This document shows, in pieces, positions 28,829 to 38,642 of a DNA stretch of 39,057 nt (its first letter is position 1; every line of letters begins with the position of its first letter). The translations under genes and the position numbers were made by a program. Origin of the DNA: an uncultured SAR116 cluster alpha proteobacterium (lineage in GTDB: Bacteria > Pseudomonadota > Alphaproteobacteria > Puniceispirillales > Puniceispirillaceae); NCBI GenBank assembly GCA_902547925.1, contig CACCQD010000015.1:1-39057 (forward strand). The letters are read 5' to 3'. The notes beneath the pieces are model-generated. The model was not told the origin of the DNA, ran no database searches, and saw only the letters and a list, made by a program, of their open reading frames with translations.

Positions 28829-29140
28829 TCACTGACCCAATTTTGCGGTTTTGGCGGCATTTGCTTTTGCTTTGCAACCCGCCTTGCCGATTACCTTTTC
28901 AGTTGCCTTTTCAGCCACCTTATCACTATCCGTCCGCCTCACGCGGGCCGAAGTTTCCTTAGGCGGAGATTTTTTACGGTGCGTTACGCCCGTCACCTTA
29001 TCCGTATCCTTTTTCTTCGCCCTATTTGGCTTTGCATCGTTCGGCTTTTCAGGTGCAGAATTTGGCTGTTGCTGCTCAGCGGCAACAGCCTCATCATGAT
29101 CAGAGGTTAAATCATCCGGTGAATAACGATCTGAACTCAT
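28829..29140 (-). CDS. Small Lys/Ala-rich low-complexity protein
   Basis: 103 residues starting MSSDRYSPDDLTSDHDEAV with GGAG upstream. The sequence is increasingly rich in Lys, Ala and Thr toward the C-terminus (DKVAEKATEKVIGKAGCKAK). No domain is recognised; such tails can bind nucleic acid or be flexible linkers. Its end overlaps the open frame of the following gene. If one A is missing from the AAAA run near 28848, the two frames fuse as AKTAK-IGSVKGRLVRAEANRL, making one protein of about 350 residues. Whether it is one or two genes cannot be settled here. Confidence 0.5.
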   Translation of the reverse strand: MSSDRYSPDDLTSDHDEAVAAEQQQPNSAPEKPNDAKPNRAKKKDTDKVTGVTHRKKSPPKETSARVRRTDSDKVAEKATEKVIGKAGCKAKANAAKTAKLGQ

Positions 29141-29378
29141 TTTTGGTAACTCCGTCAGTGATAGATAACCGCAAGGCAGTATGTGAAACCTGGCAATCAC
29201 TGAGGTTTCGAGAGGCATCCTTAAAAAAAGTTAACAAAAATGGAAAATATGGTGATTTTGGTGAATTTTTGTTTAGCGCGGGTGGATAAACGACGCGGGC
29301 TGACGCTGGTGCAAAGTGACCGGGCATCAGGCAGGTGGAGCCAGCTTCTTTTGATGAGGTGGCGGAGTTAAAGGCTTG

Positions 29379-31778
29379 CTAGCTGCGCAGCACAGCCCCG
29401 CAGTTCGTCTCAGCCAGCTTGATAACCGAGTTGGAAATCTGGTCGATTTCATCATCGGTCAGCGTTGCCTTGGATGGGCTGAGGGTTATCGTGACCGCGA
29501 CAGATTTTTTGCCAGCCTCAATATTTTCACCCTGATAGACATCAAAAACGGCACTGTCGCTGAGCAGCGGTCCCGCCCCCGATCTGACCGCCTTGAGTAA
29601 ATCGCCAGCGACCGTTTCAGAATCGACAATAAAGGCAAAATCACGTGTCACTGGCTGGAAAACCGACATTGTCAGCAATGTGCGCGCCGGTCCCTTGGCC
29701 TTTGGCAACGGCACATCATCAAGATGCATCTCAAAACCAACAGCCACGCCCCGCAGACCAAAATCATCAAGTATTTTTGGATGAATTTCACCAAAGCTGG
29801 CGAGCACTGTGCGCCCCTGCACCAATTGGCCAGACCGCCCGGGATGCAGATAGTCGGCACCGCCGACGCTGACCTTGAGACCACCCGTGCGAACACCAAG
29901 CGCCGCCAGAGCAGCCTCGGCGTCAGCCTTTGCGTCAAACACATCGACCTTGCGCTGGCTACCATGCCATTCCCGGATGGCGGTTGTGCCGTGGCGGATG
30001 CCGCTACAGGCCGTGCGCTGGTCATCCGGCGCGTCACCCAGAAAGACCGGGCCAACCTCAAACAGATTGACATCTGCCTCGCCGCGATCCTGATTCCGGG
30101 CAGCCGCGGCCATAAGATTCGGCAGGATTGACGGGCGCATGACCGACAGATCGGCACTGATCGGGTTGACAAGGGTCAGATTTGCAGCGCCACCGCCAAA
30201 CGCGGCAGCCTGTGGCCCTGAAAGGAAGGAGAAAGTGACCGCCTCCATCAATCCTCGCGACGCCAGAGCACGGCGCAGCCGGAACTGACGTGCCTGTGCC
30301 GGGTTCAGTGATGGTTGGGCAACAACATGTTCACGCGGCAAATGATCCATCGGCAGATGCTCATAGCCATGAATACGACCAATTTCCTCAACCAAATCAG
30401 CGGCACCATCAATATCACCCCGCCACGGCGGTGGGCTGACTGTCCATTCCCCGTCACCGGCGGCAACGTTAAAGCCAAGCGATTCAAGAATAGCCACCTG
30501 GTCCGCTGCCGGCACATCCATGCCCGTCAGCCGTTTCACCTTGTCGGCGTCAAGTGTGATCTCGCGCTGCCATTGTGCACCCTCACCAGCAGTGGTGACA
30601 TAGCTGGCCTCGCCCCCGCAGATTGACGTCACCAATCTTGCAATATGCCCCTGCACCCAATCCGGCGAGGTCACATCAAGGCCGCGTTCAAAACGGTGGC
30701 GCGCATCGGAATTGATGTTGAGTTTGCGGGCCGTTGTCGCGACCGAGATAGGATCGAATATCGCCACCTCAAGGAACATGTCGGTTGTTGTTTCGCTCAC
30801 ACCTGTCCGCTCACCACCCATGATGCCCGCCAGATCATCCGCGCCATGCGCATCGGCAATGATAAACATCCCGGCGTCCAGCTTGTATTCTTTTTCATTG
30901 AGAGCGGTCATCATCTCGCCATCACCCGCCGCACGGATGGTCAGACTATCGCCCGTAATCTTGTTGATATCATAAGCATGCAACGGACGGCCAAGGTCAA
31001 TCATCACATAGTTGGTGATGTCAACAAGCGCGCTGATCGGGCGCTGACCAATAGCGGTCAGACGTTGCGCCATCCAGGCTGGACTTGTCCCGTTGCGCAG
31101 TCCCCGGAACGCACAGCCGGAAATACGCGGGCAAAAAGCACGCGCGTCAGCATCGATATTCCACGTGATCGGACTGTCAAAAGCGCCGTCATGCGGGCTG
31201 AAATCCACCTCTTTCAGCGATCCATAACCCGCTGCGGCAAGATCGCGGGCAACGCCGCGCACACTAAGGCAATCCGCACGATTCGGGGTAATTGCGATTT
31301 CGATAATCGGGTCATCCAGCCCGGCATAAGGCGCAAAGGCAGCGCCTACAGGCGCATCGGACGGCAGGTCGATAATGCCGTCATGCTCGTCGGAAAGCTC
31401 CATCTCGCGTTCGGAACACAGCATGCCATTAGAAGCCTCGCCACGAATCTTGCCTGACTTCAATTTCAGGTCAATCCCCGGGACATAGGCACCGGCCGGC
31501 GCAAAGACACCTTTCATTCCCGCCCGCGCATTTGGCGCACCGCACACGACCTGCACAGGATCGCCACTGCCTGTGTTGACCATGCAGACCCGCAATTTGT
31601 TTGCATTGGGGTGCTGCTTCGCAGATATCACCTCGGCAATGGTAAAGGAAGTCAGCGCCGCAGACCGATCTGTATAGCATTCGACCTCGAGCCCAAGCAT
31701 CGGCAGAATATCTAGAATCTCGTCAAGCGGACGATCGGTTGCAAGATGGTCGAACAGCCAGTCGCGGGTGAATTTCAT
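29379..31778 (-). CDS. pheT: Phenylalanine-tRNA ligase beta subunit PheT
   Basis: 799 residues of the (alpha-beta)2 enzyme that charges tRNA-Phe. The N-terminal EMAP/tRNA-binding fold has KQHPNANKLRVCMVNTG. The B3/B4 editing region follows, then B5 (the stretch around VKRLTGMDVPAADQVAIL), the catalytic-like core and the C-terminal ferredoxin-like anticodon-binding domain (VTRDFAFIVDSETVAGDLLK). Its ATG overlaps the pheS stop codon by one base (TGATG), so translation is coupled. Confidence 0.96.
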   Translation of the reverse strand: MKFTRDWLFDHLATDRPLDEILDILPMLGLEVECYTDRSAALTSFTIAEVISAKQHPNANKLRVCMVNTGSGDPVQVVCGAPNARAGMKGVFAPAGAYVPGIDLKLKSGKIRGEASNGMLCSEREMELSDEHDGIIDLPSDAPVGAAFAPYAGLDDPIIEIAITPNRADCLSVRGVARDLAAAGYGSLKEVDFSPHDGAFDSPITWNIDADARAFCPRISGCAFRGLRNGTSPAWMAQRLTAIGQRPISALVDITNYVMIDLGRPLHAYDINKITGDSLTIRAAGDGEMMTALNEKEYKLDAGMFIIADAHGADDLAGIMGGERTGVSETTTDMFLEVAIFDPISVATTARKLNINSDARHRFERGLDVTSPDWVQGHIARLVTSICGGEASYVTTAGEGAQWQREITLDADKVKRLTGMDVPAADQVAILESLGFNVAAGDGEWTVSPPPWRGDIDGAADLVEEIGRIHGYEHLPMDHLPREHVVAQPSLNPAQARQFRLRRALASRGLMEAVTFSFLSGPQAAAFGGGAANLTLVNPISADLSVMRPSILPNLMAAAARNQDRGEADVNLFEVGPVFLGDAPDDQRTACSGIRHGTTAIREWHGSQRKVDVFDAKADAEAALAALGVRTGGLKVSVGGADYLHPGRSGQLVQGRTVLASFGEIHPKILDDFGLRGVAVGFEMHLDDVPLPKAKGPARTLLTMSVFQPVTRDFAFIVDSETVAGDLLKAVRSGAGPLLSDSAVFDVYQGENIEAGKKSVAVTITLSPSKATLTDDEIDQISNSVIKLAETNCGAVLRS

Positions 31779-32890
31779 CAGCTTGATCCTCCCACCAGAC
31801 CGGCATGGACAGAAGGCGCATCAAATGGCAGAAAGCCGTAATGCCGCATCCACCGCAAATCACTGTCATAGAAAGTACGAAGATCAGGAATGCCGTATTT
31901 CAACATGGCGATACGCTCAATACCCATACCAAAGGCAAAGCCCTGATATTTTTCAGGATCGTAACCACAATTCGCGAGCACCCGCGGGTTGACCATCCCT
32001 GATCCCAGAATTTCCAGCCAGTCATCACCAGCGCCGATCTTCAATCCACCACCGTCACGTGTACAGCCAATATCGACCTCGGCAGATGGCTCGGTAAAGG
32101 GGAAATAGCTGGGCCGAAACCGCACGGGCAAACCATCGACACCAAAAAAGGCGCGGCAGAAATCAATCAGACAGCCGTTGAGGTGCCCCATATGGATGCC
32201 ATCGGCAATCACCAGCCCCTCGCATTGATGGAACATCGGCGAATGGGTGGCATCATGGTCAGACCGATAGGTGCGCCCAGGAACAATGATTCGCACCGGC
32301 GGTTCTGTCGCCTCCATCGTGCGCACCTGCACCGGCGATGTATGGGTGCGCAGCACTTTGCGTTTTCCCTCGGCATCGGGCGGCAGATAGAAGGTATCAT
32401 GCTCTTGGCGGGCGGGATGCTCCTCGGGGATGTTGAGCGCGGTGAAATTATAGTAATCGGATTCGATGTCCGGACCTTCTGCAACGGTAAAACCCATCTC
32501 AGCGAAGATCGCGACAACCTCCTCAATGGTGCGCGACAGAGGATGCAGGCGTGCCTCAGTATGCGGGCGCGAGGGCAGTGTCACGTCAACGGCCTCAGCT
32601 GCCAACCGGTCATTGAGTGCGGCGTCACCAAGAAGTGTCTGTCGCAGTTCAATGGCTGTGGCGATGCGATCCTTCAGTCGATTGAGCTCCTGCCCCGCCT
32701 GCTTTCGGGCCTCGGGGTCCATGCCGCCCAACTCGCGCATCATCAATGACACCCGACCCTTTTTGCCAAGCAGATCAATACGGATCGCCTCAAGCGCCTC
32801 AAGCGAGGACACACTCTCAATCGCGGTGGCGATTTCTGCGGCTAGCGCCTCCAGATCTTGCATGGTGCCAATCTCGGTCATTTCAATCAC
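31778..32890 (-). CDS. pheS: Phenylalanine-tRNA ligase alpha subunit PheS
   Basis: About 370 residues, the catalytic subunit of class II. A coiled-coil N-terminal arm ([19 protein letters not shown]) precedes the core with class II motif 2 ([20 protein letters not shown], then [10 protein letters not shown]) and motif 3 ([17 protein letters not shown]). The start is uncertain: GTG 32890, ATG 32881 and ATG 32863 are all in frame and none has a strong ribosome site; the last gives the most family-like beginning. A 13-nt repeat lies directly upstream. Confidence 0.95.
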   Translation of the reverse strand: MIEMTEIGTMQDLEALAAEIATAIESVSSLEALEAIRIDLLGKKGRVSLMMRELGGMDPEARKQAGQELNRLKDRIATAIELRQTLLGDAALNDRLAAEAVDVTLPSRPHTEARLHPLSRTIEEVVAIFAEMGFTVAEGPDIESDYYNFTALNIPEEHPARQEHDTFYLPPDAEGKRKVLRTHTSPVQVRTMEATEPPVRIIVPGRTYRSDHDATHSPMFHQCEGLVIADGIHMGHLNGCLIDFCRAFFGVDGLPVRFRPSYFPFTEPSAEVDIGCTRDGGGLKIGAGDDWLEILGSGMVNPRVLANCGYDPEKYQGFAFGMGIERIAMLKYGIPDLRTFYDSDLRWMRHYGFLPFDAPSVHAGLVGGSS

Positions 32891-32893
32891 AAA

Positions 32894-32932
32894 CCCATTT
32901 CAAAAGCCCATTTCACAGAGCCATTTCACAGG
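32894..32932 (-). repeat. 13-nt tandem repeat, 3 copies, before pheS
   Basis: cccatttcaaaag, cccatttcacaga and gccatttcacagg are contiguous and begin four bases upstream of the GTG start. A further 2x12-nt repeat (tccaaagcgatg, tccaaagcgaca) is at 32979-33002 in the same pheS-rplT spacer. Confidence 0.8.
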
Positions 32933-33030
32933 GCAGAAAAAACAGGTCGCTACCTAAAACATCTTAGATGGATCGTCATCCAAAGCGATGTCCAAAGCGA
33001 CAGCCTGACAAATTAATTTTGCAGATAGAC

Positions 33031-33387
33031 TTAGCTGGCCGCTGCCCGTGAACGTTCAACCAGCGCTCCAAAAGCCGCTGGCTCGTTTACGGCAAGATCA
33101 GCAAGCATCTTGCGGTCAATCTCGATGCCGGCCTTGATCAGACCGCCCATCATCTGCGAGTAGGTCATGCCATGCAGACGTGCAGCAGCATTGATCCGTT
33201 GAATCCATAAGGCGCGGAATTCGCGCTTGCGGACACGCCGGTCACGGTATGCATATTGCCGTGCCTTATCAACCGCCTGGGTCGCAATCCGGAAAGTGTT
33301 TTTACGACGCCCATAATAGCCTTTGGCGGCCTTGATGACCTTGCCATGACGGGCGTGAGTGGTGGTGCCTCTTTTAACGCGTGCCAT
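33031..33387 (-). CDS. rplT: 50S ribosomal protein L20
   Basis: 118 residues, the usual length. [20 protein letters not shown] at the start, then the basic helix ending [13 protein letters not shown], and the globular part [20 protein letters not shown] and [19 protein letters not shown]20 is needed for early 50S assembly and, in several bacteria, represses its own operon. GGAG precedes the ATG. Confidence 0.97.
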   Translation of the reverse strand: MARVKRGTTTHARHGKVIKAAKGYYGRRKNTFRIATQAVDKARQYAYRDRRVRKREFRALWIQRINAAARLHGMTYSQMMGGLIKAGIEIDRKMLADLAVNEPAAFGALVERSRAAAS

Positions 33388-33400
33388 TTACCCGTCTCCT

Positions 33401-33598
33401 CTAGGCGTAAGGGAGGAAACGCTTGACGATACGGGCATCCGCATCGCACAGGATCATGGTACCACGAGCCTTACGCTTCATTTTTTGGGAACGGCGGCGA
33501 AGGTTATGGCTGAGGAAGGCAGCCGAGCCGCGAACCTTGCCACTTGCGGTCAGGCGAAACCGTTTTTTCGCGCCGCTTTTGGTCTTCATCTTGGGCAT
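33401..33598 (-). CDS. rpmI: 50S ribosomal protein L35
   Basis: 65 residues beginning MPKMKTKSGAKKRFRLTASG and ending with IVKRFLPYA, the standard L35 pattern. The start at 33598 has GAGGTC upstream; the longer open frame is spurious. It is 13 bases upstream of rplT, as in most bacteria. Confidence 0.97.
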   Translation of the reverse strand: MPKMKTKSGAKKRFRLTASGKVRGSAAFLSHNLRRRSQKMKRKARGTMILCDADARIVKRFLPYA

Positions 33599-33771
33599 TT
33601 TGACCTCTTTCTTCACATTTGTATGGTCACCATCTCCCCTTCGACGGGATGCCAGATATCTGGATAATGGTGCTGTGCCGGCCGGGCATGCCCTGTTTTT
33701 CAAAATATGAATTTTCAGGCCCGGACGCGACAATCTATTTCCGCGACGCCGTGGTTATAGAAGGGTTGCGT

Positions 33772-33809
33772 CGGGGAATCAAGTCCTCTGATCCCCCGTT
33801 TTCTTTTTT
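33772..33809 (+). terminator. Hairpin with T run, plus-strand orientation, in infC-rpmI spacer
   Basis: CGGGGAATCA (33772-33781) and TGATCCCCCG (33789-33798) make a 10-bp stem with one mismatch and a 7-base loop, followed by TTTTCTTTTTT on the plus strand. That is a good terminator shape for a plus-strand transcript, yet every nearby gene is on the minus strand. In the mRNA it would be a structured element between infC and rpmI, a place where L20 binds in some bacteria. Confidence 0.45.
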
Positions 33810-33830
33810 ATGGACAGCTGTATGGGCAGC

Positions 33831-34367
33831 CTATTTCGGGGCCAGCACCATGATCATCTGGCGGCCTTCCATTTTTGGCGTGGCCTCAACCTTGGCGATC
33901 TCATCCGTTTCCTCGCGGACACGGGTCAAAACATTAGCGCCAAGCTCTTGGTGGGCCATCTCGCGGCCTCGAAAGCGAAGCGTTACCTTGACCTTGTCAC
34001 CACCACTCAGAAACTTCACCACATTGCGCATTTTGACCTGATAGTCATGCTCATCAATATTAGGGCGAAGTTTTATCTCCTTCACCTCGATAATTTTCTG
34101 CTTCTTGCGGGCTTCATTGGCGCGTTTCTGTGCTTCATACTTGTATTTGCCATAGTCGAGAATCTTGCACACAGGAGGGTCTACATTCGGTTGAACCTCA
34201 ACAAGATCCAGCCCAAAATCTTCCGCCTTGGATATGGCGTCTCTTGTATCCAGAACCCCCAACTGTTCACCATCCGGGTCAATGCAGCGCACCTGTAGAG
34301 CACGAATGGCTCCATTTACACGCGGGCCGTCCTGAACGGGCGGCACATTATTATGTGGACGTACTAT
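33831..34367 (-). CDS. infC: Translation initiation factor IF-3
   Basis: About 178 residues. The N-terminal domain contains [19 protein letters not shown], the linker is Lys-rich ([16 protein letters not shown]), and the C-terminal domain ends [22 protein letters not shown]-3 binds the 30S subunit and rejects non-canonical start codons. I place the start at ATA (34365-34367): AGGAGAG ends six bases before it, and it gives the beginning [17 protein letters not shown] with DGPRVN as in relatives. The first standard start in frame is GTG 34346, with no ribosome site before it. A rare AUU-class start is known in other infC genes, where IF-3 represses its own translation. Confidence 0.93.
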   Translation of the reverse strand: MVRPHNNVPPVQDGPRVNGAIRALQVRCIDPDGEQLGVLDTRDAISKAEDFGLDLVEVQPNVDPPVCKILDYGKYKYEAQKRANEARKKQKIIEVKEIKLRPNIDEHDYQVKMRNVVKFLSGGDKVKVTLRFRGREMAHQELGANVLTRVREETDEIAKVEATPKMEGRQMIMVLAPK

Positions 34368-34373
34368 CTAAAT

Positions 34374-34380
34374 CTCTCCT
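34374..34380 (-). promoter_or_regulatory. Ribosome binding site AGGAGAG deciding the infC start
   Basis: AGGAGAG lies six bases upstream of the ATA at 34367. No standard start codon in the infC frame lies at a usable distance from it. Confidence 0.7.
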
Positions 34381-34493
34381 GTTTTCGTTCCGTAATTGGG
34401 GCAAAGGCCCCATCTCCTTTGGCAGGTCATATACGACATAACCCCCACAAACATTCTTGCTTCTATCAAAAACTCCATAAAGTGACCAGCCTT

Positions 34494-36419
34494 TTACACC
34501 TTTTGCAAATCAGGTGGCAGGCTCTCATCACGAAGTGCAGACAGCGCGTCCTTCATATCCAACACCTGCTGATCGTTTGATCCCAACCGCCGCAGGGCAA
34601 CTGTCGAAGCTTCGGCTTCTCGCCCACCTACGGCCAGAATGAAGGGTACCTTCATCACGCTGTGTTCACGGACTTTGTAGCTGATCTTCTCGTTGCGGAA
34701 ATCACGCTCAACACGCAGACCAACTGTCTCGGCAGTGCGGGCAACCTTTTCGGCGTAATCATTCGCACTGTCGGTGATCGAGGCGACAACAACCTGCACC
34801 GGTGCCAACCAAGGCGGCATCCGGCCCGCATATTGCTCTATCAGAATACCAATCCAGCGTTCCATAGAGCCAAGGACGGCGCGATGAAGCATCACCGGGC
34901 GCTTGCGGCTGCCATCCTCTGCAACATATTCAGCATCCAGCCGATCAGGTAGAACAAAATCAACCTGCAATGTTCCACATTGCCAATCCCGCCCAATGGC
35001 ATCGCGCAGAACAAATTCGAGCTTGGGCCCATAGAATGCACCCTCCCCCGGATTCAGTGTTGTTTCCAACTTGGCAGCATCACAAGCATCGGTCAGCGCA
35101 CTCTCGGCACGATCCCAGACCTCATCTTCACCCGCGCGCACCTCCGGCCGGTCAGAAAACTTGACCCGCACATCGGCAAAACCAAAATCTGCGTAGATCG
35201 TCTGCAATAATTCACAAAATCGGACGGACTCCGATGTGATCTGGCCCTCAGTACAGAAAATGTGCGCATCATCCTGAGTGAAGGCACGAACCCTCATGAT
35301 GCCATGAAGTGCACCCGATGGTTCGTTGCGGTGGCAAGAGCCAAATTCGGCCATTCGCAAAGGCAGGTCACGATATGATTTGATCCCTTGACGGAAAATC
35401 TGCACATGACAAGGGCAGTTCATCGGCTTCAATGCAAGCGTCCGGTCGTCCTCGGATTGTGCCGTAAACATATTTTCACGAAACTTGTCCCAGTGGCCTG
35501 ACGCCTCCCACAATGTGCGGTCAATAAGCTGCGGGGTCTTCACCTCTCCATAGCCTCCATCATCGAGTCGACGCCGAACATAGGCTTCAATTTCACGATA
35601 CATGGTCCAGCCTTTGGGGTGCCAGAAAACCGATCCTGCTGCCTCCTCCTGCATGTGAAAGAAGCCAAGCTGTTTTCCAAGCTTGCGATGATCGCGTTTT
35701 TCCGCCTCCTCAAGCATGTGTAGATAGGCACCCAATTCCTTTTCGGTGCGCCAGGCTGTCCCATAGATGCGTTGCAGCATTGGCCGGTCAGAGTCGCCCC
35801 GCCAATACGCACCTGCAACACTCATCAGTTTAAAGGCATGACCCAAACGGCCGGTCGACGGCAGATGCGGTCCCCGGCACAGATCAATAAAGTCGCCCTG
35901 TCTATAAAAAGTCACCGTCTCGTCGGCTGGAATTGCCTCGACCAGCTCAACTTTGAACGGCTCATCGTTGTCCCGATAGAAGGTCACTGCCTGATCTCGT
36001 GTCCAGACCTCACGGGTGATCACCTCATCGCGGTCAACAATTTCATGCATTCGGGCTTCAATAGCCTCGAGGTCCGCATCAGTGAAAGGTGTCTCGCGAT
36101 GAAAATCGTAATAGAACCCATTCTCAATCGATGGGCCGATAGTCACCTGGGTTTCTGGATAGATCTCGAGGACAGCCTCAGCCATAATATGCGCGCAATC
36201 ATGACGCAGAAGCGCGAGCGCGCTGTCATCCTTGACAGTTATCAATGCCAGCGATGCGTCAGCCTTAATAGGGCGTGACAAATCCCATTCACCATCATCA
36301 ACGATGCCAAGCAATGCGGCCTTGGCGAGGCCGGGTCCAATATCCGCGGCAACATCACCCGGTGTCACTGGCAAATCATAGCTGCGGGTTGATCCGTCAG
36401 GAAGAGTAATGTTCGGCAT
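34494..36419 (-). CDS. thrS: Threonine-tRNA ligase ThrS
   Basis: 641 residues. The N-terminal TGS domain ([20 protein letters not shown]) is followed by the editing domain with H73 and H77 (HDCAH) and [10 protein letters not shown]. The class II catalytic core has the zinc-binding cysteine and histidines ([37 protein letters not shown]), and the C-terminal anticodon-binding domain has VRERVERD-like residues ([19 protein letters not shown]). It heads the thrS-infC-rpmI-rplT-pheS-pheT cluster, with infC starting 126 bases downstream of its stop. Confidence 0.97.
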   Translation of the reverse strand: MPNITLPDGSTRSYDLPVTPGDVAADIGPGLAKAALLGIVDDGEWDLSRPIKADASLALITVKDDSALALLRHDCAHIMAEAVLEIYPETQVTIGPSIENGFYYDFHRETPFTDADLEAIEARMHEIVDRDEVITREVWTRDQAVTFYRDNDEPFKVELVEAIPADETVTFYRQGDFIDLCRGPHLPSTGRLGHAFKLMSVAGAYWRGDSDRPMLQRIYGTAWRTEKELGAYLHMLEEAEKRDHRKLGKQLGFFHMQEEAAGSVFWHPKGWTMYREIEAYVRRRLDDGGYGEVKTPQLIDRTLWEASGHWDKFRENMFTAQSEDDRTLALKPMNCPCHVQIFRQGIKSYRDLPLRMAEFGSCHRNEPSGALHGIMRVRAFTQDDAHIFCTEGQITSESVRFCELLQTIYADFGFADVRVKFSDRPEVRAGEDEVWDRAESALTDACDAAKLETTLNPGEGAFYGPKLEFVLRDAIGRDWQCGTLQVDFVLPDRLDAEYVAEDGSRKRPVMLHRAVLGSMERWIGILIEQYAGRMPPWLAPVQVVVASITDSANDYAEKVARTAETVGLRVERDFRNEKISYKVREHSVMKVPFILAVGGREAEASTVALRRLGSNDQQVLDMKDALSALRDESLPPDLQKV

Positions 36420-36564
36420 GTCTTGCTTTGCAAACCTCTATATGAAATCAATAATGCGCAAACTAGCCGCTGATAAAGATAAACTCAAGCCCGACAATCA
36501 CCCCGTCATTGAGGTGAACTGTTATCGAGAAACCCGAAGCAAAGCCAAGACATTACCCGGACCA

Positions 36565-37791
36565 TTATCTGCGAATAGCCGCCTTTGCCAACAAGCGGGA
36601 GTAAATCTTAATCGTATCGCGACACATCTTGGCGGTTGAGAAAGAGGCAGTGATGTGGCTGCGGGTGTCGCGGGCTAGCTTACGGCGGCGGCTGGCACTC
36701 AACGACAGAGCTGCTTTGATGCAATTGCCAAGGTCATCAGCATCATTCGGTTTTGCCAACCAACCGGTCTTTTCATGCAGAATGGACTCAGACGCGCCGC
36801 CATGATCAAAGGCGATCACCGGGCGGCCCATAGCCTGTGCCTCCAATGCAACCCGGCCAAATGGTTCTGGTGTGACGGATGGCATGACCACAACATCGGC
36901 GACCATCAGAGCTGCCGGCATATCCTCAACCGCACTGACCAGACGGAATCGACCCTCCAACCCCAATTCAACACCTTTTTTGGTGATGCTCTCAATGAAT
37001 GACCGCCGTCCGTCAGCCGCTCCAACAAACACGCACAAAAACGGCATGTCCTTAATCCCAGCAAGCGCCTCAAGCAGGATTTCATGGCCCTTCCATGTAG
37101 TTGGGCGGGCGGGCAACATCACCACCGGCATATCCTCCGGCAAGGCGATTTCATTGACAAACCGAATGATTCGGGATTGCGAGACCTGACCGGCTTTAAA
37201 CACATCGATGTCAACGCCGCGGTGGATCACGCTCAGGCGTTCCTCCACACCGAAGTAAGCCCGGGTTATAAGAGACTTGATGTAATTGGAGATCGCGATC
37301 ACATGATCTGTCTTTAGCATCTTGCCATTATATACACGCTTTAGGGCAGAATTGGTATGAAAGCGGCCATGTACCGTACTGACCGTGATCAAACCCATCC
37401 TTTTGGCGATTGGCAGCGCAATCCATGCCGGCACGCGCGAGCGCACATGAACAATATCCGCAACCTCATCACGTAGAACTACGCCAAGACGGCGCCGTGT
37501 TGAGGCCCATTTCAGGGGATTTTTGACATTGACTGGCAATCGATGATGCACGGCACCACATCGCGCCAGATATCGCTCCATCGGACCACCATTGGAGACA
37601 ACCACTGACTTTCCACCAGCGGCAATGATGGCTTCCGCCATCTCAACCGTGCCGCGCTCAACACCACCACGCACAAGCTCAGGCAAAACCTGAACAATGA
37701 CCGGGCCATCGCCGCTCTTGCTGTGCTTTTTGACAAAACGTGGCAACGTCGGAAGGTTTTGACCTGATTTTTGTTTTGTTTTGCTGCTCAT
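36565..37791 (-). CDS. Glycosyltransferase family 4 protein
   Basis: 408 residues with the GT-B fold: an acceptor-binding N-terminal half (VIVQVLPELVRGGVERGTVE, DIVHVRSRVPAWIALPI, VSTVHGRFHTN) and a sugar-nucleotide-binding C-terminal half (VIHRGVDIDVFK, VMLPARPTTWKGHEILLEAL, VMPSVTPEPFGRVALEAQAM, PVIAFDHGGASESI). The EPFGRVALEAQAMG segment holds the EX7E-type motif of retaining GT4 enzymes. It probably adds a sugar to lipopolysaccharide or another envelope glycan; the substrate is unknown. No other glycan genes are in view. It is divergent from the alpha/beta hydrolase. Confidence 0.92.
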   Translation of the reverse strand: MSSKTKQKSGQNLPTLPRFVKKHSKSGDGPVIVQVLPELVRGGVERGTVEMAEAIIAAGGKSVVVSNGGPMERYLARCGAVHHRLPVNVKNPLKWASTRRRLGVVLRDEVADIVHVRSRVPAWIALPIAKRMGLITVSTVHGRFHTNSALKRVYNGKMLKTDHVIAISNYIKSLITRAYFGVEERLSVIHRGVDIDVFKAGQVSQSRIIRFVNEIALPEDMPVVMLPARPTTWKGHEILLEALAGIKDMPFLCVFVGAADGRRSFIESITKKGVELGLEGRFRLVSAVEDMPAALMVADVVVMPSVTPEPFGRVALEAQAMGRPVIAFDHGGASESILHEKTGWLAKPNDADDLGNCIKAALSLSASRRRKLARDTRSHITASFSTAKMCRDTIKIYSRLLAKAAIRR

Positions 37792-37874
37792 CTAAATTCA
37801 GTATCGTTGCATGATTGTTCTGCGGGAACCCCAAGTAAGGAACCACACAAAAATGTAAAGGATGGGAAACATTG

Positions 37875-38642
37875 ATGTCAGACCCAATGATCTACACCAT
37901 AACCGAGACAGACCATATCGCCTACCGTCGATTTTCTGGCGATGGGCCCGGCATCATCTTTCTTCCCGGTCATGGCTCGGATATGGAAGGCAGCAAGGCG
38001 TTGTTCCTGGAAGACTGGGCACAAACACAAGGACAGGCGTTTCTGAGGTTCGACTATCGTGGCCATGGCCAGTCGAGCGGCTCGATGGACACCACAAATA
38101 TCTCCGACTGGACCGAGGATGTAATCACCATCATTGACAAGTTGAGCGAAGGTCCCCAGATCCTCGTCGGATCTTCGCTTGGTGGATGGCTGATGCTGAA
38201 TGCGGCCCTTGCGCGGCCCGAGCGGATTGTGGGCCTCATCGGCATTGCCGCTGCCCCCGATTTCACCGAGGATTTGATTTGGGCTGGACTGAATGCTGAC
38301 CAGCGTGGCCATATGCAATCAAGCGGAAAAATTGCTTTGCCGAAACCCTATTCGCACGAACCGGTTGTCTACCCCTTTCATCTGATTGAGGACGGCCGCA
38401 GTCACCTGCGATTGCGCGGCAAGCTGAAAATCGACAAGCCGATTCGTTTGCTACATGGCATGCAGGATGATGAAGTGCCGTGGAAGACAGCAACAAGGAT
38501 TGCCAACTACGCAACCAGCGATGATGTCAGAATCCACCTTATCAAGAACGCCGGTCACCGCTTTTCCGAGCCGGAACAGTTGGCTGTTCTGGGACAGGTG
38601 ACGGCTACACTTGTTGCTGAAATCCGTGCAAGCGGCGACTAG
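37875..38642 (+). CDS. Alpha/beta hydrolase
   Basis: 255 residues with the alpha/beta hydrolase fold. The oxyanion region is FLPGHGSDMEGSKA, then RFDYRGHGQSSG, the nucleophile elbow GSSLGG (S101), the acid in HGMQDDEVP and the histidine in NAGHRFSE. The pattern resembles the ABHD10/short-chain thioesterase-like group, but the substrate is not predictable. The ATG at 37875 is preferred over the TTG at 37872. Its stop codon overlaps the stop codon of the FzlA-like gene on the other strand. Confidence 0.9.
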   Translation: MSDPMIYTITETDHIAYRRFSGDGPGIIFLPGHGSDMEGSKALFLEDWAQTQGQAFLRFDYRGHGQSSGSMDTTNISDWTEDVITIIDKLSEGPQILVGSSLGGWLMLNAALARPERIVGLIGIAAAPDFTEDLIWAGLNADQRGHMQSSGKIALPKPYSHEPVVYPFHLIEDGRSHLRLRGKLKIDKPIRLLHGMQDDEVPWKTATRIANYATSDDVRIHLIKNAGHRFSEPEQLAVLGQVTATLVAEIRASGD

